Below, one piece after another: positions 8,645 to 17,213 of a stretch of 24,840 bases of DNA. The notes under the pieces are model-generated. The model was not told where the DNA came from, ran no database searches, and saw only the letters and a list, made by a program, of their open reading frames with translations. The translations under genes and the position numbers were made by a program. How positions within the stretch are numbered: the first letter of the stretch is position 1; each line of letters starts with the position of its first letter. Location of the stretch: positions 1 through 24,840 of the forward strand of contig JAQTLG010000001.1 in NCBI GenBank assembly GCA_028715025.1, read 5' to 3'. The stretch is from Dehalococcoidia bacterium (GTDB lineage: Bacteria; Chloroflexota; Dehalococcoidia; GIF9; UBA5629).

Positions 8645-9145
8645 TCAGCGCGCTCCTGAAGCTTTCTTTTTGGTGTGCTCCACCAGTCCGCCCTCGGCGA
8701 TGATCTGCATCATAAACTCGGGGTAGGGTTTGGCGGTGAATGTTTTACCGCTGGAATGGTTGATGATCCTGCCCCCGGCCAGGTCGACTTCGACTGCGTC
8801 TCCTGCCTCTATGTTATCGGCCGCCTCTTCGCATTCCAGCAGGGGCAGGCCTGTATTGATGGCATTGCGGAAGAAAATGCGTGCGAAGCTCTTGGCAATC
8901 ACGCATGAGATTCCCGACCCCTTCAGGGCCAGCGGCGCATGCTCCCGGGAAGAGCCGCAGCCGAAATTGGTGTCCGCTACCACGATATCTCCGGCCTGCA
9001 CCCTTTTCACGAACTCTTCGTCGATATCCTCCATGCAGTGCTCGGCGAGCTCCGCAGCCTCATGCATATTCAGGTAGCGTGCCGGTATGATGGCATCGGT
9101 ATCTATGTTGGTGCCGTATTTATGAACTTTTCCTTTTAGCGACAT
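8645..9145 (-). CDS. leuD: 3-isopropylmalate dehydratase small subunit
   Basis: The small (swivel domain) subunit that pairs with LeuC to isomerise 2- to 3-isopropylmalate, and citramalate to erythro-3-methylmalate. The protein has 166 residues, the length of the short archaeal/Dehalococcoidia-like form. The substrate-specificity segment YGTNIDTDAIIPARYL is near the N-terminus and GCGSSREHAPLAL carries the substrate-binding Ser/Arg. The ATG at 9145 follows the leuC stop directly (TAAATG), with GGAGGAA a few bases further upstream. The next gene, leuB, starts one base after the stop. Confidence 0.97.
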   Translation of the reverse strand: MSLKGKVHKYGTNIDTDAIIPARYLNMHEAAELAEHCMEDIDEEFVKRVQAGDIVVADTNFGCGSSREHAPLALKGSGISCVIAKSFARIFFRNAINTGLPLLECEEAADNIEAGDAVEVDLAGGRIINHSSGKTFTAKPYPEFMMQIIAEGGLVEHTKKKASGAR

Positions 9146-10399
9146 TTAAGCTAATTCCTCCGGGCCTGCAATCCTGCCCAGCACGGCGCTTGCCGCCGCC
9201 ACGGCAGGATTGGCAAGGTAGATTTCTGACTTGACGTGCCCCATCCTTCCCACGAAGTTGCGGTTGGTGGTGGAGACGCATTTTTCTCCTGCTGCCAGTA
9301 TCCCCATGTAACCTCCCAGGCAGGGGCCGCAGGTGGGCGTGCTGACAGCGGCGCCGGCTTTAATGAAGATTTCGATCAGACCTTCTTTCAAAGCGTCCAA
9401 GTACACCTTCTGCGATCCGGGTATGACGATGCACCTCAAGCCGGCGTTGACCTTTTTGCCTTTAATGACCCTCGCGGCCAGCCTGATATCGTCCAGCCTG
9501 CCATTGGTGCAACTGCCGATGACCACCTGGTCGATGGCTATATTGCCCACCTGGCTGATTGGCTTTGTATTCGATGGAAGGTGGGGGAAGGCCACCTGCG
9601 GCTCGATCTGAGATGCGTCATATTCAATTATGGAGGCGTATGCCGCATCGGGATCAGACCTGTACTCAATGTATTTGCGGCTGGTTCTGCCCTTGAGGTA
9701 CGCCTTCGTTTTGGCATCGACTGCAAAGATGCCTGCTTTGCCGCCCGCCTCGATGGCCATATTCGACATTGTGAAGCGGTTGTCCATCGAGAGCGCCTCC
9801 ATGGCATCACCGGTGAATTCCATCACCGAATACAGCGCTCCGTCCACGCCGATCCTGCCGATCGTATACAGGATGAAGTCCTTACCACCCACCCATTTGC
9901 CCGGCTTTCCGTGAAAGACGAACTTGATGGTGGGGGGGACTTTCATCCATATCTCGCCTGTGGCCATGGCGATGGCGATGTCGGTGGAGCCCATGCCGGT
10001 GGCAAAGGCGGCCAGTGCGCCGTAGGTGTCGGTATGCGAATCTGCGCCCACCACGACATCCCCTGGCACCACCAGGCCTTTCTCAGGCAGGATGACGTGT
10101 TCTATGCCCATCTCTCCTACTTCGAAGTAGATGATTTTGTGCTCGCGGGCGAACTCGCGCATCAGCTTGGCCTGCTGTGCCGACTGTATATCCTTGTTGG
10201 GGCAGAAATGGTCCGGCACCATGACTATTTTTTGGGGATCGAAGACCTTGCCCAGCCCCAGTTTATTGAACTCCTTGATGGCAATGGGCGCTGTGATATC
10301 ATTGGACAGCACAAGGTCGGTCTTAACGTTGATAAACTCGCCGGGACTGACCCTGTCCTTGCCACAGTGAGCGGCGAGTATTTTTTCAGCTAATGTCAA
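9146..10399 (-). CDS. leuC: 3-isopropylmalate dehydratase large subunit
   Basis: The catalytic [4Fe-4S] subunit of isopropylmalate isomerase, related to aconitase. At 417 residues it is the shorter LeuC/HacA type found in archaea and many anaerobes, not the roughly 465-residue E. coli type. Cluster cysteines are in VVIGSCTNGR and in PTCGPCLGG. GADSHTDTYGALAAF is the usual active-site stretch. The start is TTG at 10399 with GAGGAG 8 bases upstream, and no ATG is better placed. A gap of about 95 bases separates it from leuA and contains a leucine-rich small reading frame. A 385-codon frame on the opposite strand is a shadow. Confidence 0.96.
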   Translation of the reverse strand: MTLAEKILAAHCGKDRVSPGEFINVKTDLVLSNDITAPIAIKEFNKLGLGKVFDPQKIVMVPDHFCPNKDIQSAQQAKLMREFAREHKIIYFEVGEMGIEHVILPEKGLVVPGDVVVGADSHTDTYGALAAFATGMGSTDIAIAMATGEIWMKVPPTIKFVFHGKPGKWVGGKDFILYTIGRIGVDGALYSVMEFTGDAMEALSMDNRFTMSNMAIEAGGKAGIFAVDAKTKAYLKGRTSRKYIEYRSDPDAAYASIIEYDASQIEPQVAFPHLPSNTKPISQVGNIAIDQVVIGSCTNGRLDDIRLAARVIKGKKVNAGLRCIVIPGSQKVYLDALKEGLIEIFIKAGAAVSTPTCGPCLGGYMGILAAGEKCVSTTNRNFVGRMGHVKSEIYLANPAVAAASAVLGRIAGPEELA

Positions 10400-10423
10400 G
10401 AAAGTTACTCCTCTTTTAAAGTA

Positions 10424-10498
10424 TTATCCTTTAATCCTGGGAAGCACCGGGACTGACGACAGCAGCAGCCGCAGCAATGCTTCTACTTCAGGGCTCAC
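10424..10498 (-). CDS. Possible leucine-rich small ORF between leuA and leuC
   Basis: A 24-codon frame starts with GTG inside the leuA stop (GTGA overlap) and ends with TAA 24 bases before leuC. GGGAGG lies 4 bases before the GTG. It encodes V/MSPEVEALLRLLLSSVPVL plus five more residues (PRIKG); five of six consecutive codons are leucine (TTG CTG CGG CTG CTG CTG). I recognise no family. It may be a coupling peptide, a leucine-sensing leader-like peptide, or chance. No terminator hairpin is visible between it and leuC, which argues against classical attenuation. Confidence 0.3.
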   Translation of the reverse strand: MSPEVEALLRLLLSSVPVLPRIKG

Positions 10499-12033
10499 GT
10501 AGCCTCCCGGGACGCGGTTTTGCGGGCGTTCAGCAACCTGTTAAGCGCATTCATGTAAGCCTTGGCGCTGGCGACGATGATATCGGTATCCACTCCCCGT
10601 CCCGAATATGTGACGCTATCGCTTTCAATCCTGATCAAGACCTCGCCCATAGCGTCGATGCCTTCTGTAATTGAGCTCACGGTAAACTCGGTCAGCACGT
10701 TGCGCACCCTTACAATGCGGTTGATGGCCTTGTATACGGCGTCCACAGGGCCGCTGCCCAGAGCGGCATCGGCGAATATTTCCTTGTTCGGCCCGATGAG
10801 CCTTACAGTTGCCGTGGGCATGCTGTGATTGCCGCAGGAGACGCCTACGTGGTCCAGATGATAGACTTCCGAGGCCGTTCGTATTTCCTCGCCGATAAGC
10901 GACTGGATATCACGGTCGGTTATTTTGCGTTTCTTATCCGCCAGGTCCTTGAACGCCTTGAAGGCGTGGTTGAGGGCTTCCTCATCGAGTGAGTAGCCCA
11001 TCTCCGCCAGGCGTTCTTTGAAGGCATGCCTTCCACTGACCTTGCCCAGTACCAGCGCACTTGACGGCACGCCCACATCCCTGGGATTCATAATCTCGTA
11101 GGTGTTGGCTTTTTTGATAATGCCGTCCTGGTGTATGCCGGACTGGTGGCGGAAGGCGTTGGCACCCACAATGGCTTTATTCTGCTGAACCAGGAAGCCG
11201 GTCAGGTCGCTGACCATCTTGCTGGTTTTAAAAATCTGGGAGGTATCGACATTGGTCGTCACATGGTACAGGTCACTGCGGGTTTTGATCGCCATCACGA
11301 TCTCTTCCATGGCGGCGTTGCCGGCGCGCTCACCGATACCGTTGATAGTGCATTCGATCTGCCTGGCGCCCTTACGAACGGCTTCCAGACTGTTGGCCAC
11401 AGCCAGCCCCAGGTCGTTGTGACAGTGAACGCTGATCCTGGCTTTGGACATATTGGGCACGTTTTTAAAGATGCCTTCGATCAGTTTGCCGAACTCCGAG
11501 GGTATGGAGTAGCCGACGGTATCCGGGATATTGACGGAGATGGCTCCGGCGTCGATGACAGCCTCGACAATACGGTAGAGAAATTTGGGATCTGTCCGGG
11601 TGGCATCCATGGGCGAGAATTCGATGTTGGATGTATATTTCCGGGCGCGGGCGACCGCTTTCACCGCCATTTTCAGTATTTCGTCCTGGCTTTTTTTCAG
11701 CTGATGGGTAAGGTGCACGCCGGACGTGGAAAGGAAGATGTGTATCATACCCTTATTCGCTTTTTTAACAGCTTCCCATGCCCTGTCCACTGCCTCATCA
11801 TTGGCGTGGCTCAGGGCGCAGATGGTGGAATTTCGGATCTCCTTGGATATGATGCGGACGGCGTCGAAGTCGCCCTGCGACGTAATGGGGAACCCTGCCT
11901 CGATGATATCCACACCCAGCTTTTCGAGCTGCCTGGCAATATCGAGCTTTTCCTGTACATTCAGGCTGGTTCCTGCCGCCTGCTCGCCGTCACGTAAAGT
12001 CGTATCGAAAATTAGTACCTTATCTGTTTTCAT
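10495..12033 (-). CDS. leuA: 2-isopropylmalate synthase
   Basis: LeuA condenses 2-oxoisovalerate with acetyl-CoA, the committed step to leucine. The 512-residue protein has the HMGL-like barrel with FDTTLRDGEQAAGTSLN at the N-terminus, SVHCHNDLGLAVANSL with metal-binding histidines, and NGIGERAGNAAMEE. The C-terminal LeuA dimer/allosteric domain (from about residue 375) is where leucine feedback inhibition is known to act in this family. The ATG at 12033 is preceded by GGGAG; an in-frame TTG at 12057 lies inside an intercistronic hairpin and is less likely. It follows ilvC after about 70 bases. Confidence 0.97.
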   Translation of the reverse strand: MKTDKVLIFDTTLRDGEQAAGTSLNVQEKLDIARQLEKLGVDIIEAGFPITSQGDFDAVRIISKEIRNSTICALSHANDEAVDRAWEAVKKANKGMIHIFLSTSGVHLTHQLKKSQDEILKMAVKAVARARKYTSNIEFSPMDATRTDPKFLYRIVEAVIDAGAISVNIPDTVGYSIPSEFGKLIEGIFKNVPNMSKARISVHCHNDLGLAVANSLEAVRKGARQIECTINGIGERAGNAAMEEIVMAIKTRSDLYHVTTNVDTSQIFKTSKMVSDLTGFLVQQNKAIVGANAFRHQSGIHQDGIIKKANTYEIMNPRDVGVPSSALVLGKVSGRHAFKERLAEMGYSLDEEALNHAFKAFKDLADKKRKITDRDIQSLIGEEIRTASEVYHLDHVGVSCGNHSMPTATVRLIGPNKEIFADAALGSGPVDAVYKAINRIVRVRNVLTEFTVSSITEGIDAMGEVLIRIESDSVTYSGRGVDTDIIVASAKAYMNALNRLLNARKTASREAT

Positions 12034-12047
12034 ACCACTCCCACACA

Positions 12048-12068
12048 CCGGCTTCAATAAGAAGCCGG
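12048..12068 (-). other. Intercistronic hairpin before leuA
   Basis: A perfect 8-bp stem (CCGGCTTC / GAAGCCGG) with a 5-base loop, ending 6 bases before the leuA ribosome binding site. No T-run follows, so it is not an intrinsic terminator. It could protect or mark a processing point that separates the ilv and leu halves of the message, or affect leuA translation. Confidence 0.5.
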
Positions 12069-12104
12069 CAGGTATTATTCTTTAATTTTGTTTATTGTTG
12101 GTTG

Positions 12105-13091
12105 TTACTTGAGCCACGGCATCATGCCGCGCAGCTTTTTACCCACGACCTCGATCTGGTGTTCAGCCTCCCTGCGTTTTAGAGCGTTATAGACAGGCCG
12201 GTTGGCCTGATTTTCGAGTATCCATTCCCTGGCGAAGCTGCCGTTTTGCACTTCCTCCAGTATTTCGCGCATTTCATCCTTCACCATGTCATTGATAACC
12301 TGCGGGCCGCGCGTGTAGTCGCCGTACTCGGCAGTATCGCTGACGGAATAGCGCATGAAGGCCATGCCGCCCCTGTGGATCAGGTCGACGATCAGTTTCA
12401 TTTCATGCAGGCATTCGAAATAGGCGATCTCGGGCTGATAGCCCGCCTCGACCAGTGTTTCGAAGCCGGCTTTGATTAATGACGTTACGCCGCCGCAGAG
12501 CACAGCCTGTTCGCCGAAGAGGTCGGTCTCGGTCTCTTCCTTGAACGTGGTCTCGATGACCCCCGCCCTGGCGCAGCCGATGCCCCTGGCATAGGCCAGC
12601 GCCTGCTCCTTGGCTTTTCCGGAGGCGTCCTGGTGGACAGCGATGATCGCCGGCGGCCCCGATTTCTCGGTATAAAGCTGCCTGACCATGTGGCCGGGGC
12701 ACTTGGGGGCGATCATGGTCACGTCTACGTACTCCGGCGGCACGATCTGGCCGTAGTGGATATTAAAGCCGTGGGCAAACATTAACGTTTTTCCCTTGGC
12801 AAGCTGGTCAGCGATGGACTCTTTATATACTTTCGCCTGAAGCTGGTCCGGTACCAGCATCACGATCACATCGGCTCTCTTTGCCACGTCGGCCGCGTCG
12901 GACACGTCGAAGCCGGCTTTTTTAGCCGCCCGGTGTCCCTCGGTGCCTTTGGCCTCGGCGACAATGACATTCAGGCCGCTGTCACGCAAATTTTGAGCAT
13001 GGGCATGACCCTGGCTGCCGTAGCCGACAATACCAATGGTCTTGCCCTTGAGTAATGTAAGGTTTGCGTCTTTTTCATAATAGATCTTCAT
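12105..13091 (-). CDS. ilvC: Ketol-acid reductoisomerase, NADH-type cofactor loop
   Basis: IlvC isomerises and reduces acetolactate (or acetohydroxybutyrate) to the dihydroxy acid. At 328 residues it is a class I enzyme. The Rossmann motif GYGSQGHAHAQNL begins at about residue 23. Catalytic and metal residues are in KEETETDLFGEQAVLCGG and YFECLHEMKL. The loop after the second strand reads VIVAEAKGTEGHRAA, where NADPH-dependent relatives have a GLRxGSxSW-like sequence; here Glu46 replaces the usual hydrophobic residue, and the Arg and Ser phosphate contacts are lost. This suggests NADH preference. The ATG at 13091 has an AGGAGGG ribosome binding site. A gap of 69 bases to ilvN contains a bulged 9-bp stem (GTAGG-TG-CATT with AATGCCTAC) and a T-run. 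Confidence 0.97.
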   Translation of the reverse strand: MKIYYEKDANLTLLKGKTIGIVGYGSQGHAHAQNLRDSGLNVIVAEAKGTEGHRAAKKAGFDVSDAADVAKRADVIVMLVPDQLQAKVYKESIADQLAKGKTLMFAHGFNIHYGQIVPPEYVDVTMIAPKCPGHMVRQLYTEKSGPPAIIAVHQDASGKAKEQALAYARGIGCARAGVIETTFKEETETDLFGEQAVLCGGVTSLIKAGFETLVEAGYQPEIAYFECLHEMKLIVDLIHRGGMAFMRYSVSDTAEYGDYTRGPQVINDMVKDEMREILEEVQNGSFAREWILENQANRPVYNALKRREAEHQIEVVGKKLRGMMPWLK

Positions 13092-13160
13092 TATGATCCC
13101 TCCTGTAAAAAAATAGTGTTAAATTATGGTGTAGGCATTTTCAACGGAGCCTGAATGCAC

Positions 13161-13733
13161 CTACCAGTTAGGCAGGTTTTCTTCTTCCTCTGTAAGCACG
13201 TGTTCCACGACGTGCCGCAGAGGCTTGCTTTCATCGATGGTAAGCGGACCCGCCCCTCCCCGGGGCAGAGCGATGGTACCCGTCCTCGACAATTCCCTGA
13301 TGCCGAAACCCCTCAGCAGCTCGATAAACGTTTCAACCTTTTCCTGGTTGCCGACAGCGACTATGATCAGGGAATCGGGCGATACGTCGACGATATTGGC
13401 CCTGAAAATATCCACTATCTGTATGATCTCGCTACGGGTGGAGGCGCTGGCCTTGACCTTGATCATCGCCATCTCACGCTCAACCGGATTTTCATAGGTA
13501 ATATCCGAGATCCGGATCACCTCGACGACGCGGTCGAGCTGCTTCCTGACCTGTTCAACCTTGGCGTCATCGCCTTCCAGGGTTATGGTCATGCGTGAAA
13601 GATGCGGAATCTCAATATGTCCCACAGCAATGCTTTCAATATTGAAGTTGCGCCTGCGCAGTGTGCTGGCTATGCGGTTCAGCACGCCGGGTTTGTCCTG
13701 AACCAGCGCTACTAATATATGTTTCCTGGTCAA
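13161..13733 (-). CDS. ilvN: Acetolactate synthase small (regulatory) subunit
   Basis: The regulatory subunit that activates IlvB and gives feedback inhibition by valine and its relatives. The 190-residue protein has an N-terminal ACT domain (ILVALVQDKPGVLNRIAS, then NFNIESIAVG) and the usual C-terminal ALS_ss_C domain (SRTGTIALPRG). Its length is somewhat above the common 160-170 because of a C-terminal tail (HVLTEEEENLPNW). The start is TTG at 13733 with GGAGAG 6 bases upstream. It follows ilvB by 27 bases; the adjacent large subunit confirms the call. Confidence 0.96.
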   Translation of the reverse strand: MTRKHILVALVQDKPGVLNRIASTLRRRNFNIESIAVGHIEIPHLSRMTITLEGDDAKVEQVRKQLDRVVEVIRISDITYENPVEREMAMIKVKASASTRSEIIQIVDIFRANIVDVSPDSLIIVAVGNQEKVETFIELLRGFGIRELSRTGTIALPRGGAGPLTIDESKPLRHVVEHVLTEEEENLPNW

Positions 13734-13760
13734 TTTGTGCTCTCCATATTGTTCACATCT

Positions 13761-15455
13761 CTATTTCTTTAAGCTGCCGGAAGGGCTGGGCATCTCCAAG
13801 AACTCAACCAGAGTTTTGCCCGGTGGAACGAAGGGATAAACGTTCTCCTCCGGCTCCACGACAAACTCGATGAGGAACGGCCCTTTATGTGCCATGGCTT
13901 TTTCAATGGCCGGGCGGACGTCTATTTTCTTGTTCACCTTGACGCCCTTGATGCCGTATGCTTCGGCGATCTTGACGAAGTCCGGATTGTAAAGCTGCGT
14001 GCCGAAATAACGCTTTTCGTAAATAAGCTCTTGCCACTGGCGCACCATGCCTAGCCAGCCGTTGTTCATTACCGCAATATTTATATCCAGGTTTTCCTGG
14101 ACCATGGTAGCCAGCTCCTGCACCGTCATCTGGAAGCCGCCGTCGCCGCAGATGCACCATACCGTCTCGTGGGGAGCGCCGACCTTGGCCCCGATGGATG
14201 CCGGCAGGCCGAAGCCCATGGTGCCTAGGCCGCCCGAAGACACGAAGCTGTTGGGCTTGTCATAGAAGAAATACTGCCCGGCCCACATCTGGTGCTGTCC
14301 GACGTCAGTGACTATGATGGTATCTCCCTTGGTGACTTCATGTATCTGTCTGATAATATACTGCGGCAGCAGGCCTTCGTGGTCCCTGACTTCAGTTGCA
14401 GGGTGAATAGCCCTCCATTCGTCAAGCTGGGAGAGCCAGGACACATGTTCACGCTTGGTAATCTGCTTGTTCAATACCTGGAGCACGTTCTTAATGTCTC
14501 CCACTATGGGGACGTCCGCATTGAGGTTTTTCCCGATCTCGGCGGCGTCGATATCGATATGAATGATGCGTGCCTGTGGCGCAAACGCGCTGACCACGCC
14601 CGTAGCCCGGTCATCGAACCTCATGCCGATGGCGACAACAAGGTCGGAATGGTGTATGGCCTTATTGGCATATCCCATGCCGTGCATGCCGAGCCAGCCG
14701 TAGCTGAGAACATGTGATTCGGGGAAGCATCCGATGCCCAGGAAGGTCGTCACCACCGGTATCTGCGATTTCTCCGCCAGCTCTTTCAGTTCTGCAAACG
14801 CCCTGGACACATTTACACCGCGTCCGGCGATAATAACCGGTCGCTCAACGGTATTGATCAGGTCAGAAGCCTTTTTAATCTGAGCGGGATGGCCGAAAAG
14901 CTTGGGTTTGTAGCCCGGCAGGTCGACCTTTTCGGGGAAGACAAAATCAGTCTTGGTCTGTAAAACGTCCCTGGGTATATCCAGCAGCACCGGCCCCGGC
15001 CGGCCTGATTGGGCGACGTAAATGGCCTCCCGTATGTATTCCGCCAGCTCTGCCGCATCAAGAACAAGGTGGTTATACTTGGTTATGGGGATCGTGACGC
15101 CCGTTATATCCACTTCCTGGAAGGCATCCTTACCGATAAAAAAGGTAGGCACCTGTCCCGTGATGGCAAGCATGGGAGCCGAATCGAGATAGGCGTTGGC
15201 GATGCCGGTGACCAGGTTGGTGGCGCCGGGTCCTGATGTGGCCAGGCAAACTCCTATCTTTCCCGTCACCCTGGCATAGGCATCGGCAGCGTGAGCAGCG
15301 CCCTGCTCGTGGCGGACCAGGATATGCCTGAGCTCCGGGTATTTGGGAAACGTATCATACAGAGGCAGCAAAACACCGCCGGGGAAGCCGAAAACAACTT
15401 CCACGCCCTCTTTTAGCAGGCATTCACACAGTATCTCTGCACCGGTCTTCATCAT
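13761..15455 (-). CDS. ilvB: Acetolactate synthase large (catalytic) subunit
   Basis: A ThDP-dependent enzyme that joins two pyruvates to acetolactate (valine, leucine) or pyruvate and 2-oxobutyrate to acetohydroxybutyrate (isoleucine). At 564 residues it is the normal length. The catalytic Glu50 lies in RHEQGAAHAADAYARVTG. The FAD/central domain follows, and the ThDP-Mg motif runs from GDGGFQMTVQEL to NNGWLGMVRQWQE. The start is one of two adjacent ATGs (15455 or 15452). Twenty bases separate it from ilvD. The regulatory subunit follows directly. Confidence 0.97.
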   Translation of the reverse strand: MMKTGAEILCECLLKEGVEVVFGFPGGVLLPLYDTFPKYPELRHILVRHEQGAAHAADAYARVTGKIGVCLATSGPGATNLVTGIANAYLDSAPMLAITGQVPTFFIGKDAFQEVDITGVTIPITKYNHLVLDAAELAEYIREAIYVAQSGRPGPVLLDIPRDVLQTKTDFVFPEKVDLPGYKPKLFGHPAQIKKASDLINTVERPVIIAGRGVNVSRAFAELKELAEKSQIPVVTTFLGIGCFPESHVLSYGWLGMHGMGYANKAIHHSDLVVAIGMRFDDRATGVVSAFAPQARIIHIDIDAAEIGKNLNADVPIVGDIKNVLQVLNKQITKREHVSWLSQLDEWRAIHPATEVRDHEGLLPQYIIRQIHEVTKGDTIIVTDVGQHQMWAGQYFFYDKPNSFVSSGGLGTMGFGLPASIGAKVGAPHETVWCICGDGGFQMTVQELATMVQENLDINIAVMNNGWLGMVRQWQELIYEKRYFGTQLYNPDFVKIAEAYGIKGVKVNKKIDVRPAIEKAMAHKGPFLIEFVVEPEENVYPFVPPGKTLVEFLEMPSPSGSLKK

Positions 15456-15475
15456 TTCGTCCAGACTGCTCCCTA

Positions 15476-17140
15476 TTATTCGAATATAGCGCCTTCGCTG
15501 GCCGGCCCCACGTTTTCAATATACCTTTTCAGGTAACCGCTCTTAATTTTGGATTTAAATGCAGGCACGGCCTTCAACCTGCGCTTTATCTCCGCCTCGC
15601 TTACCATTAGTTCGAGCTTACGAGCCGGTATATCAATGCTGATGATATCGCCGTTTTTCACTGCTGCTATGGGTCCGCGGTCGGCTGCCTCCGGCACGAC
15701 ATGGCCTATGGCAGCGCCAAGGGTACCGCCCGAGAAGCGCCCGTCTGTTATCAAAGCTACGGAGCTGCTGAGTCCCATACCGTCGAGCAGGGATGTCGGC
15801 GTAAGCATCTCTCTCATACCGGGTCCCCCGCGCGGCCCTTCATACCTGATGACCACTACATCTCCCTTCTTAATTTTACCACCCATGATACCCTTTGTGG
15901 CCTCTTCTTCATTATTAAAGACCTTAGCCGGTCCCTTATGCTTCATCATATTGGGCGCAACTGCGCCGCTCTTGACCACAGCGCCGCCGGGCGCCAGGTT
16001 GCCGAACAGTATGGCTATGCCGCCGGTTTTGGAATAAGGTTTGGAGAAAGGCCGGATGACCTCGTGGTTCCTTACCCGGGCATTTCTATAGGTGCTCGAA
16101 AGTGGTTTCAGTGTAACGGTTGGGACCGTGCCGTTGAGCAGCCTGCTGATTTCGTGCATCACCGCCGGTATGCCGCCTGCCATGTCCAGGTCCTCTATGT
16201 GCACCTGGCTGGCAGGGCTGAGCTTGCACAGGTGCGGCACTTTGTCACTGATCTCATTGATCACGTTCAGGGGAAATTTGATACCCGCCTCGTGTGCAAT
16301 AGCCTCGAAATGCAGTACGGAGTTGGAGCTGCCGCCCAGCGCCATATCTACGGCGAAGGCGTTGGCTATGGACTCCCTGGTGATAATATCCCTGGGCAGT
16401 ACGTGTTCTTTAAAGAGCCGCATGATCTGCCTTCCGGCTTCGCCGGCCAGGTGCAGCCTTCTCGAGTCCACGGCCGGTATGGTGCCGTTGCCGGGAAGAG
16501 CCATGCCTACGGCCTCGGTGAGGCAGTTCATAGTATTGGCCGTGTACATTCCCGAGCAGCTTCCGCAACCCGGACAGGCGGCGATCTCTATCTCCTCCAG
16601 TTCCGCTTCGGTCATTTCCCCCTGGGCGACGCTTCCCACCGCGGTGAACACGGAGATCAAATCCACTACCCGGCATTCCCCGTTTTTATACAGACGTCCG
16701 GACAGCATGGGGCCACCGCTGATGAAGATGGAAGGTATGTTCAAACGCACCGCGGCCATCAACATGCCGGGTACTACTTTATCGCAGTTGGGTATGAATA
16801 CCATGGCATCGAACTGGTGTGCCTCGGCCATGACCTCTACTGAATCTGCGATGAGCTCACGGCTGGGCAGGCTGAATTTCATGCCTTCATGGTTCATGGC
16901 AATGCCGTCGCAGACGCCGATGGTATTGAATTCAAATGGCACGCCTCCGGCCATTGAAACACCCGTTTTCACCGCATCGGCGATAGTATTCAGGTGCGTG
17001 TGGCCGGGGACGATCTCATTGAAGCTATTGGCGATGCCGATGAACGGCTTGTCAAAGTCCTGGCTGTGTACGCCCACAGCCCTCAATAGCGCCCTGTGCG
17101 GCGCCCTCTCTATACCTTGTTTGATGTTGTTGCTTTTCAT
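15476..17140 (-). CDS. ilvD: Dihydroxy-acid dehydratase
   Basis: An iron-sulfur dehydratase giving 2-oxoisovalerate and 2-oxo-3-methylvalerate. The 554-residue protein is full length. Candidate cluster cysteines are Cys119 (FIPNCDKVVPGM) and those of ACPGCGSCSGMYTANTMNCL. SLPSRELIADS and the C-terminal DGRFSGGTLG are family signatures. The N-terminal NEIVPGHTHL matches the E. coli-like branch; I cannot decide the cluster type from sequence alone. First gene of the operon: a promoter lies about 75 bases upstream, just beyond the rpiB stop. The leader is about 67 bases and too short for a T-box. Confidence 0.97.
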   Translation of the reverse strand: MKSNNIKQGIERAPHRALLRAVGVHSQDFDKPFIGIANSFNEIVPGHTHLNTIADAVKTGVSMAGGVPFEFNTIGVCDGIAMNHEGMKFSLPSRELIADSVEVMAEAHQFDAMVFIPNCDKVVPGMLMAAVRLNIPSIFISGGPMLSGRLYKNGECRVVDLISVFTAVGSVAQGEMTEAELEEIEIAACPGCGSCSGMYTANTMNCLTEAVGMALPGNGTIPAVDSRRLHLAGEAGRQIMRLFKEHVLPRDIITRESIANAFAVDMALGGSSNSVLHFEAIAHEAGIKFPLNVINEISDKVPHLCKLSPASQVHIEDLDMAGGIPAVMHEISRLLNGTVPTVTLKPLSSTYRNARVRNHEVIRPFSKPYSKTGGIAILFGNLAPGGAVVKSGAVAPNMMKHKGPAKVFNNEEEATKGIMGGKIKKGDVVVIRYEGPRGGPGMREMLTPTSLLDGMGLSSSVALITDGRFSGGTLGAAIGHVVPEAADRGPIAAVKNGDIISIDIPARKLELMVSEAEIKRRLKAVPAFKSKIKSGYLKRYIENVGPASEGAIFE

Positions 17141-17213
17141 GTGCCTGCACTTCCACTATAGTCTTGGTCAGGGGTAAAACCAGCCCTCTGGAAAAACAAA
17201 AACAGGTCTGAGT

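Noticed and set aside
9236..10393. 385-codon plus-strand open frame opposite leuC
   Set aside because: It lies wholly antisense to a clearly identified leuC, has no recognisable family, and follows from the codon bias of leuC.
13092..13160. Bulged stem and T-run between ilvN and ilvC as an attenuator
   Set aside because: The stem is broken by a 2-base bulge and has a 14-base loop, and the T-run is about 15 bases further on; too weak to call.
15701..17177. Two long plus-strand open frames (about 360-380 codons) opposite ilvD
   Set aside because: Both are antisense to a full-length ilvD, overlap each other in different frames and show no domain; they are shadows.
17141..17213. T-box, leader peptide or terminator-type attenuator before ilvD
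   Set aside because: The leader is only about 67 bases, has no T-box sequence and no Leu/Ile/Val-rich reading frame, and its only stem is 4 bp.
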